Shown here one piece after another: positions 1-7,575 of a stretch of DNA of 44,456 nt (position 1 is the stretch's first letter; the number at the start of each line of letters is the position of its first letter). The DNA lies in contig JAFGDE010000021.1 in NCBI GenBank assembly GCA_016932255.1, forward strand, positions 1-44,456, written 5' to 3'. Source of the stretch: Candidatus Saganbacteria bacterium (GTDB lineage Bacteria > Margulisbacteria > WOR-1 > O2-12-FULL-45-9). Both the position numbers and the translations under genes were made by a program. The notes beneath the pieces were generated by a model that searched no databases, was not told the DNA's origin, and saw only the letters and a list, made by a program, of their open reading frames with translations.

Positions 1-1
1 C

Positions 2-1696
2 GATAACGTCAAGTCACAGGCAGAACTGCAGGAAAATATCCGGACCCTGTCGGTCGTTTCCGCCAGCTTGAAGGCGCTCAATGTTGTGGTCAGCCTGATC
101 GGCATAGTGGCGCAGGGCATGGACTCTGATCAAAGCGAGGCCTCAGAAAGAGATCAATACGGTACGCATAGTCTATCCGCAAAGCCTACCAAGGGTGACA
201 AGGATCCCAAGGAAGCGTCCAGGGAAAGTTCGCACGGCGATATTTTCAGTTCTATTGAAAGCATGGAAGCTGATATCTTCAATTCCGAGTTCATCACCAT
301 GGATATACATAATTATTCGCAGGCCTCTGTCCAGGTCGCCATGCGTCATGAACAGATGATGAACCAGATTATGGACCTGCTCGTTTCAGTGCCGGATTTT
401 GCTACAGCACTGCATGATCCCGAAGATGGCGGGGTCTATTCGAATGAACAGGTCCAGTCAGAGGTCCAAATGATGGCCCGTTCCGGCAACGTGTCCACGA
501 CAGCTCAGCATATCGTTGATATGAACGATCCGGTCAGACAGGACATGGCCATCTGCGGCCTTGAGGCCATGACCTCAAGCGAGGTCGAGGCTCAACAGGC
601 GACCAATGTCCTGGAACAAGTGGCCCAGCTGGCTGAGACCGCGAATAATCAGGAGCTGCTGGAGCGGGCTGAAGCCGGTCTAGCCTCTATCCAGGCGGCC
701 ATGGACGCGCAGCGCGCTGAAACTCCGACAGTTACGCCGGCTGAACAGCAGCCGCAGACCAGCCGCATGAGAAGCGAAGCGCTCAACGCTCTGGCCGATC
801 AGATCGAAGCCCAGGTGCTGAGCGAATCAGCCGAGGCCAGCCAGCAGATCGCTGATCTTGACCAGGAAATCGCCCAGGCCCAGCAGATGATCGAAGAGGT
901 CAACGGCATGCAGGTCACGGATGCCGAGGTCCATGCCATGACCTCTGCCGTGCCTGATCCGGAACAGGCTCCGGTCGATCCCCAGGAGCTGCTGCAGCGG
1001 CTGGAGCAGCATCTGGAAGCGCTCAGGGCTGAGCGCAGCCAGCTGGTCGAAACAAAGAACGCCTTAGAAACAGAACTGGCCCAGGCCAGGGAAATGGCCC
1101 AGGTCCTGGCTGACGGCGCCGCAGAGACCGAGGTCAGGGAATTGCTGGCCCGCCATGGCATGGATTCCACGCTCGATCTGGAGAACCTGTCCCGAGTCTA
1201 TCAGGACGATGCTGATGAGCGTGTCAGCGCTCTGGAGCGCCAGATCGAAGCGACCAGCGCCAGGATGCAGGAAATACGAGGCGAACTGTCAGCCTGCCAG
1301 CGCAATATCACTTCTTTGCGCAACCAGATCGAGGTCCAGCGGTCTTCAGCCGCCGGGCATGATCCCGCCTCTGAAGGATCTGCTGAAAGCGAGGAAAGCG
1401 CCGCACTGCTTACTGACCAGCCGGCAGCTGCCCGGGTCGGCCAGGGCGGCGGCGGTCTGATCAGCAGGCTGTTCAATTCATGGCGCCGCACCTCTGACGA
1501 CCAGGAGCGCATTGAGGAAGCTTCGGCCGAGCAGGCCGGTGTCTCATCCAGGAGCGATGAGGACATGCTCCTGGCGATCAGCCGTCTGGGCTGTGATTCA
1601 AGGTCGCCGAACCAACGCTGGCGTGAAATGGCAGAAGGGGCCGAATATGCCAGCAGCCACGGTGTTTCCGCCGTTGAAAGCACGGTAATGGGATAA
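2..1696 (+). CDS. Unrecognised coiled-coil protein, 5' end outside the window
   Basis: The reading frame is open from the first bases, so the true start lies upstream; 564 residues are visible. I do not recognise a family. Near the visible N-terminus is one moderately hydrophobic stretch (about residues 26-38, KALNVVVSLIGIVAQ). The rest is polar, with long Gln/Glu/Ala-rich heptad-like segments (about residues 190-450) that look like coiled coil, including repeated AQAQQM/ALEAERSQL-type patterns. The last 90 residues are Ser/Glu-rich with a short Gly-rich turn. It sits five bases upstream of a 97-residue gene and precedes a run of similar polar proteins under sigma-28-like promoters, so a secreted or surface role in the same system is an inference only. 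A translocator-like protein of a type III-style system is possible but unproven. Confidence 0.75.
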   Translation, partial: DNVKSQAELQENIRTLSVVSASLKALNVVVSLIGIVAQGMDSDQSEASERDQYGTHSLSAKPTKGDKDPKEASRESSHGDIFSSIESMEADIFNSEFITMDIHNYSQASVQVAMRHEQMMNQIMDLLVSVPDFATALHDPEDGGVYSNEQVQSEVQMMARSGNVSTTAQHIVDMNDPVRQDMAICGLEAMTSSEVEAQQATNVLEQVAQLAETANNQELLERAEAGLASIQAAMDAQRAETPTVTPAEQQPQTSRMRSEALNALADQIEAQVLSESAEASQQIADLDQEIAQAQQMIEEVNGMQVTDAEVHAMTSAVPDPEQAPVDPQELLQRLEQHLEALRAERSQLVETKNALETELAQAREMAQVLADGAAETEVRELLARHGMDSTLDLENLSRVYQDDADERVSALERQIEATSARMQEIRGELSACQRNITSLRNQIEVQRSSAAGHDPASEGSAESEESAALLTDQPAAARVGQGGGGLISRLFNSWRRTSDDQERIEEASAEQAGVSSRSDEDMLLAISRLGCDSRSPNQRWREMAEGAEYASSHGVSAVESTVMG

Positions 1697-1701
1697 CAGC
1701 G

Positions 1702-1995
1702 ATGAACATTATGAACATTATGCCTAACCAGAATATCGAATTACTGAACGTCAAGCCGGCGGCCAGGTCGGCCGCGGATATAAATTATAACGGGCCTAGT
1801 TTTGCTCAGAGCCTGGGCGAGATCGCCCGCTCGGCAAATATCCAGGTAGCGCAGGGAGCGACGGCCTCAGAGCTGCAATTCTTGCGCCAGAAGGAAGGAT
1901 TTGACAAACCCTTTGATTTTGAGGATGCGGAAGAAGAGATGCTGGACAATTATATCTCCCGTATCAAGAAGATGGTTGAGGAGATGAAGAAATAA
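1702..1995 (+). CDS. Small unrecognised protein, 97 aa
   Basis: No family is recognised. It starts five bases after the previous stop and is probably co-transcribed with it. The start region is a tandem 9-base duplication (ATGAACATT twice, then ATG), so three in-frame starts are possible at 1702, 1711 and 1720; I keep the first. The N-terminal half is polar and disordered-looking; the C-terminal half (about residues 60-97) is acidic then basic and amphipathic, ending in a Lys-rich helix. There is no signal peptide or membrane segment. The size and acidic helix would suit an export chaperone or a small secreted component, but nothing in the sequence decides this. Confidence 0.65.
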   Translation: MNIMNIMPNQNIELLNVKPAARSAADINYNGPSFAQSLGEIARSANIQVAQGATASELQFLRQKEGFDKPFDFEDAEEEMLDNYISRIKKMVEEMKK

Positions 1996-2005
1996 ACCAG
2001 GGAAC

Positions 2006-2062
2006 GGATCGTAACCTGCGGCTGAACCTGCCGGCAGGCAGCCGCCGCGGTTCCTCCGATCC
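2006..2062. repeat. Hairpin repeat, copy 1 (core AACCTGCGGCTGAAC)
   Basis: The core AACCTGCGGCTGAAC at 2013-2027 is followed by a CTGCCGGCAG palindrome (2028-2037), then GCCGC pairing with GCGGC, then GGTT pairing with AACC. The outer arms GGATCG (2006-2011) and CGATCC (2057-2062) also pair. Four other copies of this fold lie around rsmD-coaD and upstream of rmlA. This copy shares the CTGCCGGCAGG loop insertion with the copy at 37755. It lies 10 bases after a stop codon but has no T-run, so I do not call it a terminator. Confidence 0.7.
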
Positions 2063-2089
2063 CAGAACCCAGAACCTAGAATCCAGAGA
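2062..2089. repeat. Heptanucleotide array, unit CCAGAAC
   Basis: Four consecutive 7-base units are present: CCAGAAC, CCAGAAC, CTAGAAT, CCAGAGA. The array directly abuts hairpin repeat copy 1 and lies just upstream of the sigma-28-like promoter. Three other loci in the window show the same 7-base periodicity with different units. Confidence 0.6.
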
Positions 2090-2099
2090 CTAATTGATG

Positions 2100-2126
2100 C
2101 AAGTTTTTCGGTCCTAAACACGATAT
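2100..2126 (+). promoter_or_regulatory. Sigma-28 (FliA)-type promoter P1
   Basis: CAAG at 2100-2103 (consensus -35 TAAA), 15 bases, then CACGATAT at 2119-2126 (consensus -10 GCCGATAT/A). The same arrangement with identical spacing occurs at three other sites in the window. An 80-base leader follows, with a small hairpin (ACCAG 2143-2147 / CTGGT 2155-2159) and a run of seven T before the Shine-Dalgarno of the gene at 2213. Confidence 0.65.
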
Positions 2127-2212
2127 ATATAGTGGAATGCACACCAGAGCCTGACTGGTAATTAGATCGAGATTCGGTTTAGTTAACGGTCGGGTTTTTT
2201 TGTGAGGTAAAT

Positions 2213-2494
2213 ATGAGCATTGTCGGTTCACTTAATTCAGGTCAGATCGGGGGCAGCCGGGAGTCAATGGGCTCCGGTTCCCTTGGTTCGCTGGATGATA
2301 GCAGCGCTCTTTTAGCCAGGCTTGAGGACCAGGTCAATTCTGCCCTTGGGTTTAAAGATGAAGTGGCGGGCATCGCCGGGGCTGAGACGGTTAACCCGGT
2401 CAATCCGCAGGAAGTTGTCAGCTATATGGCGGATCTGTCCGACCAGCACCAGCAGGGCCCGATCGCGGGCATGCAGCTGAGCAATGTGGTCTGA
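2213..2494 (+). CDS. Small unrecognised Ser/Gly-rich protein, 93 aa, under P1
   Basis: No family is recognised. The N-terminal 30 residues are Ser/Gly/Gln-rich and look disordered, as in substrates of flagellar and type III export; there is no Sec signal or membrane segment. Residues 30-50 form a possible amphipathic helix. Cysteine is absent. A GTGAGG Shine-Dalgarno lies just before the ATG. The gene stands alone between two sigma-28-like promoters (P1 upstream, P2 starting 6 bases after its stop), which suggests late flagellar-type regulation. Function is unknown; an export substrate is an inference. Confidence 0.65.
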   Translation: MSIVGSLNSGQIGGSRESMGSGSLGSLDDSSALLARLEDQVNSALGFKDEVAGIAGAETVNPVNPQEVVSYMADLSDQHQQGPIAGMQLSNVV

Positions 2495-2500
2495 GACCGA

Positions 2501-2529
2501 TGCAAGTTTTTGGTCACTTATAACGATAA
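2501..2529 (+). promoter_or_regulatory. Sigma-28 (FliA)-type promoter P2
   Basis: CAAG at 2503-2506, 15 bases, then AACGATAA at 2522-2529, the closest match of the four sites to the FliA -10 consensus GCCGATAA. Spacing equals that of P1, P3 and P4. It lies in the 78-base gap before a 113-residue gene that has a strong Shine-Dalgarno. Confidence 0.7.
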
Positions 2530-2572
2530 TATAGGTGACTGGTGAAAATAAGGTAAAAGGAGGTGAAAAGGT

Positions 2573-2914
2573 ATGGTAACTGCTTATGAAGGTAAAGTCG
2601 TCGATACGCTGAAAACTAACGTTGATGACGCTAACTTGGAAGTCCTCGATGTCATCATTGAGGCAGCGAATGAATGTGCGGATCTGTCTGAAGCGACCGA
2701 TGCGGTCTGTGATGGCGATCCTCATACAACTGATGAAGAAGGCGCTATCCGCTTAGGCGGTAAAGAGGCGATGATGGGCAGTGTTGCTTCGGTTGCTTTG
2801 ATCGAATTCGTTAAGGAAGGGATCAGCACCCAGGCTTCAACTATTTCCGGTGTCGGAATTCAGCCCAGCAAGTGTCAGAAGGTCGCGCAGCAGAAATTCA
2901 GTGCGCTTGGCTAA
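2573..2914 (+). CDS. Unrecognised 113-aa protein, isolated high-expression unit
   Basis: No family is recognised. The protein is helical-looking and acidic in its first half (VDDANLEVLDVIIEAANE), has a central Asp/Glu/Thr segment, a Gly/Met/Ala-rich middle (about residues 62-75) and a polar C-terminus ending KFSALG. It has three cysteines and no Sec signal. The gene has its own sigma-28-like promoter (P2), a near-perfect AAAGGAGGTG Shine-Dalgarno and a strong terminator straight after it, the arrangement expected of an abundant structural or secreted subunit such as flagellin. It does not resemble flagellin, however. Inferred role: major late substrate of the export system; this is unproven. 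Confidence 0.7.
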   Translation: MVTAYEGKVVDTLKTNVDDANLEVLDVIIEAANECADLSEATDAVCDGDPHTTDEEGAIRLGGKEAMMGSVASVALIEFVKEGISTQASTISGVGIQPSKCQKVAQQKFSALG

Positions 2915-2920
2915 TGGAGC

Positions 2921-2951
2921 AGGCCCCCTTAACCGGGGGCCTATCCTTTTT
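2921..2951 (+). terminator. Intrinsic terminator after the 113-aa gene
   Basis: AGGCCCCC (2921-2928) pairs with GGGGGCCT (2935-2942), followed by a T-rich tract at 2947-2951. A second, longer inverted repeat overlaps it: 2942-2958 pairs with 2962-2978 with one mismatch, which could stop transcription in either direction. This isolates the 113-aa gene from the next unit. Confidence 0.8.
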
Positions 2952-3014
2952 ACGGACAGCTTGTCCGGAAAAAGGATAGCGATGTCCAAGATTGAAAAGG
3001 AGGCGGATGTTTAA

Positions 3015-3332
3015 ATGGTTCTTTCAGCAATAACTGGCTTTAATGAGATCAATATTTCGAGCGGCAGCAGTCGTGATAAGGTGCTAGATTTCTACGGTGA
3101 TTTCAGGAACGAACTGCTCGGCCTGCTGGACGTGCTGACCGATGATGAGGCTGACCTTGAGCTTGACGGCATCAAGATCGACGCCGACATGAAGAACGGC
3201 GCGGCCGGGACCTATTTGATCAATTCCTGGATGTCCGAGCAGGAATTCATCTTTGCTCAGCTGATGGACGCGCTCAAATTCGAGAGCACACTGGATAAGA
3301 CCATTAACTCTGTCGCGGCCAACAGCGCCTGA
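3015..3332 (+). CDS. Unrecognised acidic 105-aa protein
   Basis: No family is recognised. It is strongly acidic in the middle (LTDDEADLELDGIKIDAD), predicted helical in the last 40 residues (SEQEFIFAQLMDALKFES...), Cys-free, with a polar N-terminus and no Sec signal. The AAAAGGAGGC Shine-Dalgarno is strong. I see no promoter directly upstream, so it is either read through the terminator or starts from a promoter I cannot recognise. The size and helical C-terminus would fit a rod-, needle- or FliE-like subunit, but no diagnostic motif supports that. It is followed after 34 bases by the EF-hand protein. Confidence 0.65.
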   Translation: MVLSAITGFNEINISSGSSRDKVLDFYGDFRNELLGLLDVLTDDEADLELDGIKIDADMKNGAAGTYLINSWMSEQEFIFAQLMDALKFESTLDKTINSVAANSA

Positions 3333-3366
3333 TCATAGGCGCTACCCCAGGCCAGAGAGGTAATCG

Positions 3367-5529
3367 ATGTTCGGAAACAAGTATGCCCATGTACAGAGCC
3401 TGAACCTGCTCAAAGCGATGAAGCCGAGAAAGGCTTTGTCGCCTGAGTCCCCTGACCTGTACAATTTTTACACCTCCAGTATCAATCTTAACCGCCTGGC
3501 AAATTTCGGCTTGGAAATGATGAAGTTCCTGCCCAAGCTGGAACAGCTGGATTACGCCTGCAAAAAGTTCGCTGCTGACGACGATGAAGCAGCCCGGGCC
3601 ATTGACCATAGAGGAGGCCCGACCAATGTGACCGAGGAATGGTATGACGCTTTTACCGAGTACGGTGTTTCCCTTAGCGATGCCGCGGCGCTCCAGGACC
3701 TGCGCGACCTGTTCGCCAGCTTTGACCTGAACAATGACGATTCCGTGAACAGCGAGGACCAGTCCCTGGCCAATGCCCTGACCGATAACGACGGTGACGG
3801 CCGGGTGACCAACTATGACACTATTGCCTGGGTCCAGGACAATGGCATAGAATACGACGGTTTTGAGACCTGGCGCGATGATGATGTCTGGGTCCATGGC
3901 ATGCAGCACCGCACCGGCGCATTCGACGATGCGTCGCGCCTGGCCGGTTCCGGTTACGGCGCGTATTTTTCCAATATCGACTTTGTGGCCGAGGCTTCGG
4001 AGTGGAACCATATCGGCATTAAAGGAAAGCCCGATACCAAACAGACCGGCATCATTGATGCTACTGTTAACCAGGCTTATTTTATCGGCGGGATGCTTGC
4101 AGCGACCGGCCATGATTGGGAAGATGTAACGACTTTACTTTCGACCAATCCCTACCTGGCGGGCAAGAGCTATTACCAGATCGTCATGGATGGCTCATAC
4201 CAGCATCTGAACGAAGAACAGCTGGCCCTGCTGGTGATGGCCATGTATGAGTCCCGTGAGCGCGCCTGGTCAATGATGACCGAGGTCTTCGGCCCGGTGA
4301 CCAGCACCTGGGACGATGAGGCAATGATGCCTTACATAGGCGACTTTATAATGCAATCCAATCCTTATGTCAACCATCATGCCCTGGCCATGTTCCCGTT
4401 CTTCCTCGAGATCCAGCACTCGGTCCAGAACCGGATGACTGCGTTCTTTGAGGAAGGCGAATCCCACGGCTGGGAAGCCGCGGGCATGGACCGGGAGCGT
4501 TTCTGGGAGTTCTCCCAGTACACCGGCAGGGTGTCCTATGATGACGCCTATAACGACACCGAAGGGTATCTTGACTCTGATGAAAGCGAGGACGCTACGG
4601 GCGGTCTGTATAATTACCGCAACGATCTCGGCAGCTCCGGAGATTCAGCCTATAACGCCATGGAAACATTGATCGATCAATGGTTCGGCGCGACCAAGCC
4701 TGAGCGCGGCAGGCCGATCTGGGAATCTTATGCCAGTGACGCTGAAAAGTATTCGGATGCGACGGATGGCGTTACCGGAGAATGGGTGACCATTCCTGGA
4801 ATTTCCGTTTATTCTAACGCAGGCGGCAGCTGGCATTGGCATGATGCGACAAAAGCGTTTGTTTCTGATATCGACCACCCCGCTTATGCCTGGGACAAGA
4901 AATGGACCAGCCATCTTTATGTCAAGGATGGCGGCGAGATAGGCGAGGTGTCCACGCGCTACGGCTGGGCTGATGTGATGTATGAGTTGTGGCGTCAAGG
5001 CAAGATAAGCTCCCATATCAACGAATCGCAGTATGACATGCCCCACCCGCAGTATGTGGTCGGCCAGTTCCACAACCTCAGCTACAACAGCAGGATGCAA
5101 GGAGAGATCTTTGCCAACAACTGGGGCGTATACGCCTACGGCCTGCTCTCGAAATGGGGCCTCGGGCTTGACCTGGTCGGCGTGATGGAGCGCTGCTCAG
5201 CCAACCGCGTGGCTACGGCTAATTATAAACAGGACAAGGAAAGTTACGAGGAACGCACGGATGACCTGGAATATGAGGAAATGGAAGAAGAAAGACTGGC
5301 TATGAAACAGATCTCCAAGGCTCAAGGCCAGAGAAAAGCGATAATGAAACGGCTGGAAAAACAGGGCCACGCAGACAAAAGATCAGAAATGCGTGAAATG
5401 GAGAGGTCTGCCAAGGAATCCGCTGCCGAGCTCCGGAAAGAGGCTCAGCAGTCGAATCGGGAACACAGACAGCTGGCGATCAGCCGCTCAAGCAAGAACA
5501 AGAAGTCGGCCCAGAAACAAAAGGCTTAA
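3367..5529 (+). CDS. Large protein with paired EF-hand-type calcium loops and a basic coiled-coil tail, 720 aa
   Basis: The family is not recognised as a whole. Two 12-residue calcium-binding loops are visible: DLNNDDSVNSED (residues 120-131) and DNDGDGRVTNYD (140-151), each with acidic or Asn ligands at positions 1, 3, 5 and 12, as in EF-hand or dockerin pairs. Residues 200-600 are rich in Trp, Tyr, His and Met and look globular. Residues 620-720 are highly charged, alternately Glu- and Lys/Arg-rich, probably a coiled coil with a disordered basic end. There is no Sec signal or membrane segment. It follows the 105-aa gene closely and precedes promoter P3. Calcium could act as a folding switch after export, as in some secreted proteins; that is inference. 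Confidence 0.75.
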   Translation: MFGNKYAHVQSLNLLKAMKPRKALSPESPDLYNFYTSSINLNRLANFGLEMMKFLPKLEQLDYACKKFAADDDEAARAIDHRGGPTNVTEEWYDAFTEYGVSLSDAAALQDLRDLFASFDLNNDDSVNSEDQSLANALTDNDGDGRVTNYDTIAWVQDNGIEYDGFETWRDDDVWVHGMQHRTGAFDDASRLAGSGYGAYFSNIDFVAEASEWNHIGIKGKPDTKQTGIIDATVNQAYFIGGMLAATGHDWEDVTTLLSTNPYLAGKSYYQIVMDGSYQHLNEEQLALLVMAMYESRERAWSMMTEVFGPVTSTWDDEAMMPYIGDFIMQSNPYVNHHALAMFPFFLEIQHSVQNRMTAFFEEGESHGWEAAGMDRERFWEFSQYTGRVSYDDAYNDTEGYLDSDESEDATGGLYNYRNDLGSSGDSAYNAMETLIDQWFGATKPERGRPIWESYASDAEKYSDATDGVTGEWVTIPGISVYSNAGGSWHWHDATKAFVSDIDHPAYAWDKKWTSHLYVKDGGEIGEVSTRYGWADVMYELWRQGKISSHINESQYDMPHPQYVVGQFHNLSYNSRMQGEIFANNWGVYAYGLLSKWGLGLDLVGVMERCSANRVATANYKQDKESYEERTDDLEYEEMEEERLAMKQISKAQGQRKAIMKRLEKQGHADKRSEMREMERSAKESAAELRKEAQQSNREHRQLAISRSSKNKKSAQKQKA

Positions 5530-5578
5530 AAACCCCGTAAGATCAGCATATTTCACTAGCATAAACGCTTAAAATCAT

Positions 5579-5606
5579 GCAAGATTTACCCCTGTTGACC
5601 CGATAT
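5579..5606 (+). promoter_or_regulatory. Sigma-28 (FliA)-type promoter P3
   Basis: CAAG at 5580-5583, 15 bases, then CCCGATAT at 5599-5606. Spacing is identical to P1, P2 and P4. The start codon at 5624 is only 17 bases from the -10 element, so the leader is short but still holds a GAGGGG Shine-Dalgarno. It should drive the unit 5624-9580. Confidence 0.7.
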
Positions 5607-5623
5607 ATATATAGAGGGGAACT

Positions 5624-6145
5624 ATGACCAATTTATCACTGAATGTTGGTGTAAATAACTCGGCAAAAGAGTATGCTGTGCGCCAGGCCCAGCAGCACCA
5701 GCCTAAACCGCAGCAGGAAGCCGTTAAGTTAAGTGAAGGCATGCGTGAGTCAGGTTTTGAATGGGTCCGTTCGGACAAGAACGAAATGAGCCTGGCCAGC
5801 CGCGTTGATGATGCCAAGATGCTGCTGACCACGTCTGCCACCGACACCTCAGCCAAGGTCGCCCGGTCAGGCAACGCTTCCCAGGAATTGCTCAGCGAAT
5901 TAAAGAACCGCTTTAAAAAGACGTTTGTTTCCGCCTACAGCAATGTCTTTTCCCATAATAGGCTGCTGGCCAAGGTTTCAGAATGGCTGGTGGGCAATGT
6001 GATGGAGAAGCTGGCCCTGATGGGCATTTCGCCGCAGGAGCTGGAAGCGCTCAAGGGCCAGGTCAGGACCGACCTTATTTGCCAGAACCGCACAGCCATG
6101 GAACAGGTGGTCTATGATGAGACCATGTTGGAGATAGTCGGATGA
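5624..6145 (+). CDS. Unrecognised 173-aa protein, first gene of the P3 operon
   Basis: No family is recognised. The N-terminal 40 residues are polar and Asn/Gln/Ser-rich without a Sec signal, a composition shared with export substrates. The C-terminal half (about residues 90-173) is helical with hydrophobic heptads (LLSELKNRFKKTF, MEKLALMGISPQELEALKGQV). It overlaps the next gene by four bases (ATGA), indicating translational coupling. It is the gene nearest promoter P3. Function is unknown. Confidence 0.65.
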   Translation: MTNLSLNVGVNNSAKEYAVRQAQQHQPKPQQEAVKLSEGMRESGFEWVRSDKNEMSLASRVDDAKMLLTTSATDTSAKVARSGNASQELLSELKNRFKKTFVSAYSNVFSHNRLLAKVSEWLVGNVMEKLALMGISPQELEALKGQVRTDLICQNRTAMEQVVYDETMLEIVG

Positions 6146-6531
6146 GGAACCGCAAGAGCTCACAAAAAAAGCTTGTCAACGAATTAAAGAACCAACTGAT
6201 GATACAGGCGGAACGCCTGGGCATAAAGGATGATTACACCCCGCTGTATTTTGAAGAGGTCAAGCTTGATTCGGTCAAGAAGATTCTGACCGAGTTCTAC
6301 ATGGAGCGGGCTAATCTTGAGTATGAGATCCAGATGCTCGAATCCGATAAAAAGGAATTGCTGATCAAGCTGGAGAGGCTGCATGCTTATATCCGCAAGG
6401 CAATCGGCCTGCATGAGCGCCATGTCCAGAAGTATGAGGATATAATCGAGAAGGCGACCGGCGACCAGAAATTGACCCGGCTGGCCCTGAAAAAACATCA
6501 GGACCCGGTCAAGGTCAGCGCGGCTGCCTGA
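6142..6531 (+). CDS. Small coiled-coil protein, 129 aa
   Basis: No family is identified with confidence. The protein is almost entirely charged helix; residues 45-100 (KKILTEFYMERANLEYEIQ...) look like a strong coiled coil, with basic ends and no cysteine. Its size, coiled coil and place directly after a putative export substrate are typical of flagellar/type III chaperones or FliJ-like stalk proteins, but no signature residue confirms this. It overlaps the preceding gene by four bases and is followed six bases later by the glycosyltransferase gene. Confidence 0.6.
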   Translation: MRNRKSSQKKLVNELKNQLMIQAERLGIKDDYTPLYFEEVKLDSVKKILTEFYMERANLEYEIQMLESDKKELLIKLERLHAYIRKAIGLHERHVQKYEDIIEKATGDQKLTRLALKKHQDPVKVSAAA

Positions 6532-6537
6532 GGAGCG

Positions 6538-7569
6538 ATGATGAAACTTTCGGTCTGCATGATAGTCAAGAACGAGGCAAAGATGCTGGAAAAGACCTTG
6601 CCCAGCCTGAGCCAGGCTGCGGCCGAGATCATCGTGCTTGACACCGGCTCAAGCGATGATACCGCTGCCGTTGCCAGGAAGTACGGCGCCAGGGTCTCTG
6701 ATTTTACCTGGATCGATGATTTTTCCGCAGCGCGCAACGAGTCGCTTAAGCAGGCCACAGGGGATTGGATCCTCTGGGCGGACGCTGATGAGTATTATAA
6801 GCCTGAGGACCTGGACGCTCTGAAGCAGCAGCTGGCAGAAGCCGCCGATCCGGTCTACGAATTGACCATCTATGAGTCAAAGCCTGGCCGCTGCGACAAG
6901 AATACCGGGTTCCAGCGGGCCAAGGTCTTCCGCAACGGCCAGGGCTTCCATTTTATCAGGCCGATCAACGAACAGCTGGTGGATGCAAAAGGCCGTGTGG
7001 CCAAGGGAGAGTTGCTGCCGGTATCCGTTTATCACTGGGGCAGGAACCTGGCCGGTGAGGCCATGAACGAGAAACGGCGCCGCTATATTGAACTCTATTC
7101 CCGGGCCCTGGAACAGAACGGGAACGATCCTTATCTGCATTACATGCTGGCGACCAACTTGAACGAACTGAAGCGTTTGGATGAGGCTTTGGCCCATTTT
7201 GACCGGACGCTCGGCCTTGTGCCTGACAAGGCCATCGGCAGGCAGGCCCTGGAAAAGAAAGCTGATATCCTGCTGCGGCAGAAAAAACTGCCTGAAGCGG
7301 CTCAGGCCGCTCAATTGCTCCTGAACCTGGATAAGGATAACGTGCCGGCGCGGAACGTGCTGGCTGCCATCTACCTCTACGCCGGCAAGATCGACCTGGC
7401 CATTGAAGTGCTTGAAGAGGCGCTGCGCCTCAAGGTCGAGGGCCGCGTGGAGAACAAATATGTCAACAAAGCCATGCCTAATTTCCTGTTAAGCAAGGCT
7501 TATGCGCTCAAAGGTGACCAGGCCAAAGCGGCCGACCACCTGGCGGAATACAAAAGGATAATGGGGTAA
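6538..7569 (+). CDS. Family 2 glycosyltransferase with TPR-like repeats
   Basis: The N-terminus (MKLSVCMIVKNEAKML...VLDTGSSDDT) is the nucleotide-sugar fold of GT2 enzymes; the metal-binding DAD is at residues 82-84 (WADADEYY). From about residue 195 to the end are tetratricopeptide-like helical repeats (PYLHYMLATNLNELKRLDEALAHF, VPARNVLAAIYLYAGKIDLAIEVLEEAL). GT2-TPR proteins of this layout often glycosylate peptides or proteins in the cytoplasm, the TPR part binding the acceptor. Within a sigma-28-type operon of probable export substrates, a role in modifying those substrates, as flagellin glycosyltransferases do, is a reasonable inference. The donor sugar cannot be read from the sequence. 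Of the two tandem ATGs I keep the first. Confidence 0.85.
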   Translation: MMKLSVCMIVKNEAKMLEKTLPSLSQAAAEIIVLDTGSSDDTAAVARKYGARVSDFTWIDDFSAARNESLKQATGDWILWADADEYYKPEDLDALKQQLAEAADPVYELTIYESKPGRCDKNTGFQRAKVFRNGQGFHFIRPINEQLVDAKGRVAKGELLPVSVYHWGRNLAGEAMNEKRRRYIELYSRALEQNGNDPYLHYMLATNLNELKRLDEALAHFDRTLGLVPDKAIGRQALEKKADILLRQKKLPEAAQAAQLLLNLDKDNVPARNVLAAIYLYAGKIDLAIEVLEEALRLKVEGRVENKYVNKAMPNFLLSKAYALKGDQAKAADHLAEYKRIMG

Positions 7570-7575
7570 GCGATT

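Noticed and set aside
3304-4113. Long minus-strand open frame (269 aa) opposite the EF-hand gene
   Set aside because: It is an antisense shadow of the 720-aa frame, with no ribosome binding site, and the plus-strand frame shows EF-hand motifs and normal composition.
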